The notes under the pieces are model-generated. The model was not told where the DNA came from. It made no database searches and was given only the letters and a program-made list of their open reading frames with translations. Both the position numbers and the translations under genes were made by a program. DNA of 41,762 nt from Bacilli bacterium (GTDB lineage: Bacteria > Bacillota > Bacilli > Paenibacillales > NBRC-103111): contig JAQBPR010000042.1 in the NCBI GenBank assembly GCA_028287395.1, positions 1 through 41,762 on the forward strand. Direction: 5' to 3'. Shown in pieces: positions 26,022 through 33,012 of this stretch (positions are counted from its first letter, which is position 1; every line of letters starts with the position of its first letter).

Positions 26022-27917
26022 ATGAGAAAGCGTATTTTATCTTTTCTAATCTCAACCGCGGTCTTATTTGGTATTATATTTTTATTGCAGATTTCTTTAC
26101 TATCTTCTTCTGCATTCGCTGCTGTAGATACCGCAAGCGACTTAACAACACTTGAAAGTAAATTAAGCATAGCGATGCATACGAAGCCTGCAAGCTATAG
26201 CATTACATATACTGGGGGAACAGTGACTCAGGCACAATTGGATACGGCATTCAATAATATCTGGAATGCGGATGATTACTTGCACTATAGCACGAAGACG
26301 TTTGCCTATAATACTTTGGGTTCAGTGGGGAACATTTCAATTAACTATACGTTCACCTATTGGGAGAATGCGGCACAAGAGGCGGATGTCAGCACGAAGG
26401 TAACCAACATTTTAGCCTCGATCATAACGGGTGGGATGAATGATTTTGCCAAAGAAAAGGCGATTCATGACTATATTGTCTCGCATGTGGCTTACGATAC
26501 CTCATTGGCGCAGCATTCCGCATACGCCGCTTTAAACGCTCCATACAGAACCGTTTGCCAAGGCTATGCTTTGTTAGCTTATAAAATGCTCAATCAAGCA
26601 GGCATACCAACGAAAATTCTTGAAGGTAAAGGGCACGGTATTGATCACACTTGGGTTCAAGTGCAAATCGGCGGTGCAATTTATCATCTAGATCCGACCT
26701 GGGATGATCCGGTTCCGGATGTTGCAGGGAGAATTACATATGATTATTACAACCTTACCGATGCGCAGATAGCGACAGTTCATACATGGACCAAGACCTA
26801 TCCAGTCGCGAATACGGCGTTCGATCAAACTTTAACCACTCAAGAAACAGCAGATGCAGCTAATCTGGCTTTATATCAAACGCTTGAAAATAATTTAGGT
26901 CTGCAATATTTATTGCCTGCCAACACAGCCTCGAATCAAGCAGAAATTACGGCTATCTTGCAAACTGCGATCAACGCAAATGCACCATCGGCGACATTTA
27001 GATTTACAACGAAAAGTACAGCGGTAACGACTCTTACAGCAGCCTTAAAAACATTCACTAACATCCAAAGTGCATCGTATTCACAATCAGATTTTTTAAG
27101 ATCCGCATCGACTACAGATGAATTAGTTAGCGTTGTTTTAAATTACAATACGCCTATCGCAGCTACAACGGTCACTATCTCGCCAGGCGCATTATCCATT
27201 AAAGTCGGTGGGACTACTGAAAAACTGACGACAGTATTTACACCCGTTAACGCAAGCAATAAAAGTGTGACATGGGCGACTTATGATTCGACAATAGCGA
27301 CAGTCTCTACTTTAGGAGTAGTGAAAGCTGTCGGTCCAGGAACAACGACGATAACCGCAACGGCTGCGGATGGAAGCAATAAGGTAGGAACAGCCAACGT
27401 TATAGTTACCATGCCTGTTTCTGGAGTGTCACTAAATAAAACGGTCTTAACCGTGAAGCAAGGCTTTTCCGACACAACGTTGATCGCGCATGTGCTTCCG
27501 TCAACGGCTACAGTAACCGGTATTACTTACAAAAGCAGCAATAATAACGTAGCCACAGTTAGCGTCACAGGGGAAGTTTACGGTATTGGTCCTGGTAATG
27601 CCACTATTACCGCAACCTCGACAGACGGTTCAAAGGTCAAATCGGTATCGGTTAAAGTGCCTGTGCCGGTAACAGGAGTGATATTGAATAAAACCACAGC
27701 CACGGTAGCTATAGATAAAACAGTATCCTTAATTCCCACAATTCAACCCAAAAATGCAGGTATTAGAACGTATCGTTTTAAAAGCAGTGATTATTTTACA
27801 GCCTCAGTGAATGGTGCTACAGGTCTAGTAACCGCCAATCATTCGGGCACGGCGACAATTACGGTAACTTCTACGGACGGATCATTTACAGCAGAGTGCA
27901 TCATTACAGTTCCTTAA
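26022..27917 (+). CDS. Exported transglutaminase-like protein with Big2 repeats
   Basis: ATG 26022 follows AAAGGAG (26006-26012). A signal peptide covers about residues 1-33 (cleavage near AFA-AVD). A transglutaminase/protease-like core follows with the full catalytic triad in order: C179 in TVCQGYALLAYKML, H209 in DHTWVQV, and D224 in HLDPTWDDP. Such domains in bacteria act as proteases, peptidases or cross-linkers; which one is unknown here. Residues about 375-631 hold three Big2 (bacterial Ig-like) repeats. The last (YRFKSSDYFTASVNGATG) closely matches the last repeat of the protein encoded at 29209. There is no SLH or LPxTG anchor. The gene ends at a terminator, so it is probably monocistronic. 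Confidence 0.87.
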   Translation: MRKRILSFLISTAVLFGIIFLLQISLLSSSAFAAVDTASDLTTLESKLSIAMHTKPASYSITYTGGTVTQAQLDTAFNNIWNADDYLHYSTKTFAYNTLGSVGNISINYTFTYWENAAQEADVSTKVTNILASIITGGMNDFAKEKAIHDYIVSHVAYDTSLAQHSAYAALNAPYRTVCQGYALLAYKMLNQAGIPTKILEGKGHGIDHTWVQVQIGGAIYHLDPTWDDPVPDVAGRITYDYYNLTDAQIATVHTWTKTYPVANTAFDQTLTTQETADAANLALYQTLENNLGLQYLLPANTASNQAEITAILQTAINANAPSATFRFTTKSTAVTTLTAALKTFTNIQSASYSQSDFLRSASTTDELVSVVLNYNTPIAATTVTISPGALSIKVGGTTEKLTTVFTPVNASNKSVTWATYDSTIATVSTLGVVKAVGPGTTTITATAADGSNKVGTANVIVTMPVSGVSLNKTVLTVKQGFSDTTLIAHVLPSTATVTGITYKSSNNNVATVSVTGEVYGIGPGNATITATSTDGSKVKSVSVKVPVPVTGVILNKTTATVAIDKTVSLIPTIQPKNAGIRTYRFKSSDYFTASVNGATGLVTANHSGTATITVTSTDGSFTAECIITVP

Positions 27918-27942
27918 TAAAAAAGAGTTGATAAACCATATT

Positions 27943-27978
27943 AAAACCGCTGCGATAGCAATCCGCTCAGCGGTTTTT
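27943..27978 (+). terminator. Intrinsic terminator
   Basis: AAAACCGCTG (27943-27952) pairs with CAGCGGTTTT (27968-27977) around a 15-nt loop; a T run ends it. It lies 25 bp after the transglutaminase gene. Confidence 0.9.
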
Positions 27979-28001
27979 CTAAACCAAAAATAATATTTAA
28001 G

Positions 28002-28031
28002 TTGTTCATCTCGTTGTAATTCTTGTATAAT
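28002..28031 (+). promoter_or_regulatory. Candidate promoter of the GT14 gene
   Basis: TTGTTC (28002-28007), an 18-bp spacer, TATAAT (28026-28031). Perfect -10 and weak -35, located between the upstream terminator and the gene. Confidence 0.45.
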
Positions 28032-28079
28032 TTGGATAGGTGTTGATAGAGAATTTCAATGAAAATGGGGAAGATTTCG

Positions 28080-28940
28080 ATGAGAATTGCGTATTTTATT
28101 ATGGTTCATCAGTATGCGGAACAATTTGCTCTATTGCTGGATGCAATCCAGCATCCGGATAATATTTATCTTATTCATGTGGATGCCAAATCATCAACCG
28201 AATTTGAGGAACACATTAAAAATATAGGCTCCAAATACAGTAATATGCATTTTCTGAAAAGGCAGAGCGTGAGAAGGTGCCTTTGGAGTTTAACTGAAGT
28301 TCAACTCCATGCGATAGAATATCTATTGTCGATGACAGATCAGAATTGGGATTACTTTATTAATTTATCGGGACAATGCTTCCCTTTAAAATCACAAAAC
28401 TATATTATGAATTACCTCGCAAACAATCAAGGAAATTATATCGGGCTGCTTAATTCCCAGGATCCATTAGTTCAGAAGGATTCCATATATCGACAAAGAA
28501 ATCATTACAAGGAAACAAATACGTCCACGGGCTTTGATAAGCTTACGGATCAAGGCCAGCTGCTTAACGAATTTTCCGCCGGGAAATATAACTACTACAC
28601 AGGATCTGGGTGGTTTTTCTTAACGCGCGAGTTTTGTGACTTTGTCGTAAATAGTGAAGTGTCCAAAGAAATCAAACCATATATGAAAACGGTTTTCATT
28701 TCAGATGAATCTTATATTCAAACGATTCTGATGAACGGTGAATTTGCTAAGAAGCCTTTATTTCCTTACAAAAGATTCATTTCGATGAATGTGCAGACAA
28801 ATGGAAGCCATCCGGTAGATTTAAAGGAAGGCAATTTCATTGAACTCATCATTTCCGACGCTTTTTTTGCGCGTAAATTTGATATTACTCAAGATGCCGC
28901 TATTTTAAAAATGCTGCAGTTTCACATAGGCGGCAAGTAA
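28080..28940 (+). CDS. Core-2/I-branching-type glycosyltransferase (GT14)
   Basis: The 286-residue product begins at ATG 28080 (MRIAYFIMVHQYAEQF); ATG 28059 is in frame but has a poorer ribosome-binding site, while GGGGAAGA lies just before 28080. The order of motifs fits the 'Branch' family: AYFIMVHQ strand, IYLIHVDAKS, LWSLTEVQLHAIEYL, DYFINLSGQCFPL, SGWFFLTREFCDFV and ISDESYIQTIL. Eukaryotic members add beta-1,6-GlcNAc branches; in bacteria this family is found in exopolysaccharide and surface-glycan loci, and its acceptors are mostly unknown. No membrane segment is seen, so it acts in the cytoplasm. It lies between two secreted Big2 proteins and near an FkbM methyltransferase, suggesting surface decoration. 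Confidence 0.87.
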   Translation: MRIAYFIMVHQYAEQFALLLDAIQHPDNIYLIHVDAKSSTEFEEHIKNIGSKYSNMHFLKRQSVRRCLWSLTEVQLHAIEYLLSMTDQNWDYFINLSGQCFPLKSQNYIMNYLANNQGNYIGLLNSQDPLVQKDSIYRQRNHYKETNTSTGFDKLTDQGQLLNEFSAGKYNYYTGSGWFFLTREFCDFVVNSEVSKEIKPYMKTVFISDESYIQTILMNGEFAKKPLFPYKRFISMNVQTNGSHPVDLKEGNFIELIISDAFFARKFDITQDAAILKMLQFHIGGK

Positions 28941-28974
28941 AATAATGATTCATTTTTTGGCATTGATTTCGTAT

Positions 28975-29004
28975 TTGTTTAATTTGGAAAAAAACTATTA
29001 TAAT
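28975..29004 (+). promoter_or_regulatory. Candidate promoter of the Big2 surface-protein gene
   Basis: TTGTTT (28975-28980), an 18-bp spacer, TATAAT (28999-29004). It predicts a leader of about 200 nt before ATG 29209, similar in length to the S-layer leader. Confidence 0.45.
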
Positions 29005-29030
29005 TTTGACTAGTTCTTCCGATATATAAA

Positions 29031-29066
29031 TTACGACTAATTGCGATATTTTGTTCATTATCGTAA
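29031..29066 (+). promoter_or_regulatory. Leader hairpins with alternative pairing
   Basis: The 3' segment TATCGTAA (29059-29066) can pair with TTGCGATA (29041-29048, one G-U) or, by its last six bases, with TTACGA (29031-29036). The two pairings exclude each other. They lie in the predicted leader just before a short open frame. Confidence 0.35.
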
Positions 29067-29074
29067 AACATTGC

Positions 29075-29191
29075 ATGAAGACTACCAAAGGGAGGGTAGA
29101 AAAACTGGATCAAATGTCGAATTTACAAAAATTTGGATTGACATTTACTAGTAGCTGTCGTATTTTGAAGGAAGATTCTGAGATTAACTAA
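29075..29191 (+). CDS. Possible 38-residue leader peptide
   Basis: An open frame from ATG 29075 to TAA 29189-29191 encodes 38 residues ending LKEDSEIN. Alternative starts inside it are CTG 29105, 7 nt after GGGAGGGT (29090-29097), and ATG 29114. It ends 17 bp before ATG of the Big2 gene, ahead of that gene's GAGGAG. No family is recognised and no signal or membrane segment is seen. It could be a regulatory upstream frame or chance. Confidence 0.25.
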   Translation: MKTTKGRVEKLDQMSNLQKFGLTFTSSCRILKEDSEIN

Positions 29192-29208
29192 ACGAGGAGT
29201 GAAAATCA

Positions 29209-30705
29209 ATGGGAAAAAATTTTAAATCGTCAAAGGTAGCAATTGCTAAGTTAGTAAGTGTATTATTAGTGCTTCAAATGGTATTTTTTGCTTTAACAGC
29301 GGGAGCCACTGCGGTACAACCATTAGTATCGGTGACTCTGTCTCCAGCATCAGTTAATCTTTTCTTGAATGGGGTAAATACAAAACAACCTACGGTGGTT
29401 TTTTCACCAACAACTAATACTTATACAGGACTTACATGGTCTAGTAGTATTCCTGGCATAATAAATTTAGGTGCTACTGGTTTAATTACTGGAGCAGCAG
29501 TAGGGACTACACAAGTTAAAGCAACTAGTACTAATAATGCTTCGATATTTGGCTCAGTTACCGTACATGTTTATAATGCTTTAACGGGTTTTAATTATAA
29601 TCCTGCTAAAACAACAATAAAAGTAAATGTTACATCATCGACTTATAAACCGATTCTTGCGCCACTAAACGCTTCTGTGACTAGCATAATTTATTCTAGT
29701 AGTGACACTTCTGTAGCTACAGTGGATGCTGCTGGTGTTATACACACTTTAAAAGGTGGAACTACTACCATTAAAGCTCTCGTTACCTACCCAACTGCTA
29801 CTGGTACTGCAACAAAAACGGCGAGTTTAGCCTTAACTGTACCTGTTCCAACAACATCTGTAACTCTTAATACAGGTCTTCCGGTAAGTGTGAATTTAAT
29901 TCCTATTACTAGCGGCTTTAAAATCTACCCAGTAACTAAATTTACAGTCGGATCAGGACAGACAAACTCATCAGGAGCAGCAGTAACCCCAACTGATAAA
30001 ACAGTTTCATGGTCAACTGGTAACAACAGCATAGCTGCAGTAAATGCTACCACAGGAGCTATTACACCTGTAGCCATAGGTGTTACTACTCTTACAGCTA
30101 AATCAAATTACGACAGCACTAAATCTAGCACAGTAACTCTTTATGTATATTCTAATTTAACGAGCCTTACATTAAATCAACCAAAGCTAACTATTAAACA
30201 AGGCGTAACGGTTGCAACTGGATTTACAACTTCTCCGACTAACGCAGCAACTGTTAATACTGCAACGTATTCAATTGATACAGTAGGAGTTGTAACAGTA
30301 TCTGTAGGAGGAGCTGTATATGCTGTTAAACCAGGTAAAGCAACAATCACAGTGAAATTATTAGCGGGTAACATTAAACAATCTAAAACAATTGCAGTTA
30401 CTGTACCTACTCCACCAAATGGAATTACATTTGCTCCTGCGAGTGTAACCTTGGCTGCAACTTCACTTCATGTAGATAAGACAATTAATTTAAAAGCAAC
30501 AGTTTCAGCGTTAGCAACTTATGGAGGAATACCTACAGATAAAACGTATAGATTTTCAAGTAGTAATTATGCTGTAGCCTCTGTTAATGGCGCTACAGGC
30601 GTTGTGACTGGTATTAATCCAGGTACTGCAACAATCACAGTAACCGCTACGGATAGAACAGCAGGAACATTTACTAATACTCTTGTTATTACTGTAATCC
30701 CATAA
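29209..30705 (+). CDS. Exported surface protein made of Big2 (bacterial Ig-like) repeats
   Basis: ATG 29209 follows GAGGAGTGA (29194-29202). The 498-residue product has a signal peptide (about residues 1-35, hydrophobic core LVSVLLVLQMVFFALTAGA) and then about five Big2 domains with recurring S-I-A-x-V-N-x-x-T-G-x-x-T strands, for example IAAVNATTGAITPVAIG and YAVASVNGATGVVTGINPG. No enzyme domain, SLH module or LPxTG motif is present, so attachment to the wall is not explained. The final domain closely matches that of the transglutaminase-like protein at 26022. Codons are AT-rich and uniform, hinting at strong expression. It has its own promoter and a terminator. It could be a structural, adhesive or cross-linked surface component. 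Confidence 0.82.
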   Translation: MGKNFKSSKVAIAKLVSVLLVLQMVFFALTAGATAVQPLVSVTLSPASVNLFLNGVNTKQPTVVFSPTTNTYTGLTWSSSIPGIINLGATGLITGAAVGTTQVKATSTNNASIFGSVTVHVYNALTGFNYNPAKTTIKVNVTSSTYKPILAPLNASVTSIIYSSSDTSVATVDAAGVIHTLKGGTTTIKALVTYPTATGTATKTASLALTVPVPTTSVTLNTGLPVSVNLIPITSGFKIYPVTKFTVGSGQTNSSGAAVTPTDKTVSWSTGNNSIAAVNATTGAITPVAIGVTTLTAKSNYDSTKSSTVTLYVYSNLTSLTLNQPKLTIKQGVTVATGFTTSPTNAATVNTATYSIDTVGVVTVSVGGAVYAVKPGKATITVKLLAGNIKQSKTIAVTVPTPPNGITFAPASVTLAATSLHVDKTINLKATVSALATYGGIPTDKTYRFSSSNYAVASVNGATGVVTGINPGTATITVTATDRTAGTFTNTLVITVIP

Positions 30706-30728
30706 TAACCATTTTTCAAACTAAGCTC

Positions 30729-30767
30729 AAAACCGTCGTAGCTAGGGCAACCTGCGCGGCGGTTTTT
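30729..30767 (+). terminator. Intrinsic terminator before comFC
   Basis: AAAACCGTCG (30729-30738) pairs with CGGCGGTTTT (30757-30766, one G-U) with an 18-nt loop and Ts to 30767. The comFC ribosome-binding site begins only 9 bp later, so comFC depends on read-through or on a promoter not recognised here. Confidence 0.8.
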
Positions 30768-30790
30768 GCTTTTAGAAAAGGAGGACTGCA

Positions 30791-31582
30791 ATGCTTGGAC
30801 AGCGTAGAGGAAACATTCTGCGTATTTTTCAACAATTGAAGAATTACGCTTATGCATTATTAAGCTTCTCCTCTTACAATTGTATTTACTGTCATAGTCG
30901 AATTCGTCATGAAAGAAACAATGAAACAGGGTTATATGATTTATGTATGCATTGCCAACAAAATATACCTTGGATTAAAGAGGTGAAATGTAAAACATGC
31001 GGACGGTATGAAGATTGCTATGATTGCAATAGGAGAACTCTAACGCATTTTATAGCCAATCGAAGCGCAGTTCGTTACAGCATGGAGATGAAAGAATGGT
31101 TGGCTCGCTACAAATATAGGGGAGATGAACGCTTACTCCCGATATTTATCGAGATGCTTCAATATCCCTTGGAATCATTGCTGCAGCAGTTACCGGCTTC
31201 ACACCCATCTTTTGATTACATAAGTTATATTCCACTAAGCCAAGAGCGACTTTTGGAAAGAGGTTTTAACCAAGCGGAGCAGTTTGCACAAGGTCTTGGC
31301 CAAATCTATCAAATTCCCGTCCAATCGATGCTTAGTCGTACTTATCATTCAGGCAAACAAAGTCAAAAAAATAGAGGACAGCGGTTAGAAGATTTGAAAG
31401 ATGCTTTTTATTTTAACGATGAATCATTACACACTTTAACCATGCGACCGGCACATATAGAGCCGCTCCATATTTTACTCGTGGATGATGTTTATACGAC
31501 TGGAAGTACGCTAAATCATTGCGCGTCTATTATACACAAACACACTAAAGCACATGTGTATGGTTTAACTTGGGCCAGGTAA
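30791..31582 (+). CDS. comFC: ComFC, phosphoribosyltransferase-like competence protein
   Basis: The 263-residue protein starts at ATG 30791 after AAAAGGAGGA (30776-30785). Its N-terminal third has zinc-knuckle cysteine pairs (CIYC, CMHC, CKTC, CYDC), and the C-terminal part is a type I phosphoribosyltransferase fold with the PRPP loop ILLVDDVYTTGST and the family motif LLERGFNQAEQFA. ComFC works with ComFA in DNA uptake during transformation. In B. subtilis comFA-comFB-comFC are contiguous; here comFB is absent and a 6.3-kb segment lies between comFA and comFC. yvyF follows after about 100 bp. Confidence 0.95.
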   Translation: MLGQRRGNILRIFQQLKNYAYALLSFSSYNCIYCHSRIRHERNNETGLYDLCMHCQQNIPWIKEVKCKTCGRYEDCYDCNRRTLTHFIANRSAVRYSMEMKEWLARYKYRGDERLLPIFIEMLQYPLESLLQQLPASHPSFDYISYIPLSQERLLERGFNQAEQFAQGLGQIYQIPVQSMLSRTYHSGKQSQKNRGQRLEDLKDAFYFNDESLHTLTMRPAHIEPLHILLVDDVYTTGSTLNHCASIIHKHTKAHVYGLTWAR

Positions 31583-31584
31583 TT

Positions 31585-31612
31585 TTGTCAGAAATTATGT
31601 TGAAGTTACTAT
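31585..31612 (+). promoter_or_regulatory. Candidate sigma-A promoter of yvyF
   Basis: TTGTCA (31585-31590), a 16-bp spacer, TACTAT (31607-31612). Located just after the comFC stop codon; five and four of six matches. Confidence 0.4.
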
Positions 31613-31687
31613 ACAAATTTTCTAGGAAAGGGTACACTTAATTCAAGTATTGATAGATGCGGAGAATGACTTAGGGGGTTGTACCAA

Positions 31688-32110
31688 ATGGGAATGAATG
31701 TTGCCAATTGTCCAAAGTGCGGTAAAGTGTACGTTAAAAATATCATTCATGATATTTGTCCTGCTTGTGTAAAGGCTAATGATTTGCAATGCGAGATATG
31801 TATTAAATATTTACGCGAACATAGAGGGATAACCCTTAATGAGCTAAGCGAAGCTACGGAAGTACATATTGCCCAAATTGCTAAGTTTATTCGTGAAGGC
31901 CGTATCACCATTATAGGAAGTCCTAACATTATGTACCCTTGCGAAGTATGTGGAACCGGAATTCGCGAAAAGAGTCTGTGTGATTCTTGTATGCTGAAGT
32001 TGAAGAAGGATGTTAGAAATACAATGGAAGATCATAGACGGGACGAAGAAAATAAACGCAAAGATAACATAGCTAGCTTTAAGATTAGTGAACGTTTGAA
32101 AGATCGTTAA
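31688..32110 (+). CDS. yvyF: YvyF-type flagellar operon protein (TIGR03826 family)
   Basis: The 140-residue product starts at ATG 31688, 8 nt after AGGGGGT (31673-31679); the in-frame TTG 31679 overlaps that site. Cysteine pairs form two zinc-ribbon-like elements (CPKC/CPAC and CEVC/CDSC) flanking a small helical MerR/XRE-like part (GITLNELSEATEVHIAQIAKFIREGRI). The C-terminus is basic and helical. The family sits between comFC and flgM across Bacillales. A role as a flagellar gene regulator has been proposed from position and fold; this sequence adds nothing firmer. Its transcript ends at the terminator at 32141-32175. Confidence 0.9.
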   Translation: MGMNVANCPKCGKVYVKNIIHDICPACVKANDLQCEICIKYLREHRGITLNELSEATEVHIAQIAKFIREGRITIIGSPNIMYPCEVCGTGIREKSLCDSCMLKLKKDVRNTMEDHRRDEENKRKDNIASFKISERLKDR

Positions 32111-32119
32111 AATAAAATA

Positions 32120-32147
32120 TAAAGTTTAATGCGCCTTATGCCGATAA
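32120..32147 (+). promoter_or_regulatory. Sigma-D promoter of the flgM operon
   Basis: TAAA (32120-32123), a 16-bp spacer and GCCGATAA (32140-32147) match the B. subtilis sigma-D pattern TAAA-N14-16-GCCGATAT in all but the last base. Transcription should begin near 32153-32155, about 45 nt before flgM. Seven of the eight -10 bases lie inside the 5' arm of a terminator. Confidence 0.75.
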
Positions 32148-32175
32148 TAGTAATATAGATTATCGGGTTTTTTTT
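32141..32175 (+). terminator. Intrinsic terminator between yvyF and flgM, overlapping the sigma-D -10
   Basis: CCGATAAT (32141-32148) pairs with ATTATCGG (32159-32166) around a 10-nt loop; a G and eight Ts follow (32167-32175). It should stop transcripts coming through comFC-yvyF. A transcript started at the sigma-D promoter begins after the 5' arm and cannot form the stem. Confidence 0.85.
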
Positions 32176-32199
32176 ATAGAAATAAACGAGGTGGACAAT

Positions 32200-32451
32200 A
32201 TGAAAATTAATGACGTTCAGAGAACGAATGCAATAAATCCATACCGCAATACAAACGAACCTAAATTGTCTCCAGCAGATGAAAAGAAGCAGAAGAGGCG
32301 CGATGAAGTGAACATCTCTTCGGAGGCTAAAGAACTGCAAGTAAGCAAAGGCTCCAATCAAGTAGTGGATGATTTGAAACAATCATACATGACTGGTAAT
32401 TACCATGTGGAAGCCCGCCAAATTGCGGAGAAGCTATTTCCATATATTTAA
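32200..32451 (+). CDS. flgM: Anti-sigma-D factor FlgM
   Basis: The 83-residue product starts at ATG 32200 (MKINDVQRTNAINPYR), 5 nt after GAGGTGG (32188-32194); the GTG at 32191 lies within that site. Family features: the N-terminal N-P-Y motif and C-terminal amphipathic helices (DEVNISSEAKELQ and VEARQIAEKLFPYI) that bind sigma-D. FlgM holds sigma-D inactive until the hook-basal body is complete. It is the first gene of the late flagellar operon and lies behind a sigma-D promoter, giving negative feedback. Confidence 0.93.
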   Translation: MKINDVQRTNAINPYRNTNEPKLSPADEKKQKRRDEVNISSEAKELQVSKGSNQVVDDLKQSYMTGNYHVEARQIAEKLFPYI

Positions 32452-32478
32452 GTACGTGAAAGAAGTAGGTGAACTTAC

Positions 32479-32979
32479 ATGTCAATAGAAGGTTTATTGC
32501 AGACCATGGATAGGTTAATTCTGACTCATCTTGCACTCTTAGAGCTAGCCGAAAAAAAGACCAGCATTTTAGTTCACAATCAAGTGGATAAATTAAATAA
32601 AATTGTAAATAAAGAAACTAATTTAATGAAACAGGTCATGGCGCTTGATCTTCAGCGAATTGAGGATATAAGTGAATTTCTTCTAGAAAAAGGCTACAAG
32701 CCGAATCCGAAAATTACTGTAGACGATCTCGCGAAGCTCGTAGTTAAAGCAGAAGATAAAAAGATGTTAAAAGATGCGCAGGTCAAATTGTTAACGACGA
32801 TTGACGAACTAAGAAAATTAAATGTGTTGAATCAACAACTTATAGAACAATCTTTGGCGTTTATAGAATATTCCATAGATATTATATCCAGCCCTAACGA
32901 TGAAGATGTAGTATATCATCATCCCAATGATCGATTTAACGGCAGCGGCAGATCGGGTTTATTTGATGCCAAAGGATAA
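32479..32979 (+). CDS. flgN: FlgN, chaperone for hook-filament junction proteins
   Basis: The 166-residue, mostly alpha-helical protein is of typical FlgN length and position. The long helices (about residues 5-55 and 85-135) contain the FlgN pattern LTHLALLELAEKKTSILV and LRKLNVLNQQLIEQSLAFI. In relatives FlgN escorts FlgK and FlgL, encoded next, to the export gate. The last 25 residues are Asn/Gly-rich and probably disordered. ATG 32479 is preceded by AGGTGA 9 nt upstream. Confidence 0.9.
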   Translation: MSIEGLLQTMDRLILTHLALLELAEKKTSILVHNQVDKLNKIVNKETNLMKQVMALDLQRIEDISEFLLEKGYKPNPKITVDDLAKLVVKAEDKKMLKDAQVKLLTTIDELRKLNVLNQQLIEQSLAFIEYSIDIISSPNDEDVVYHHPNDRFNGSGRSGLFDAKG

Positions 32980-33012
32980 AGATCGCAATACTGCCAGTGA
33001 AGGAGAGATAGT

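Noticed and set aside
24502..30790. Transposon or prophage as carrier of the inserted segment
   Set aside because: No transposase, integrase, tRNA edge or clear terminal repeats were seen at either boundary.
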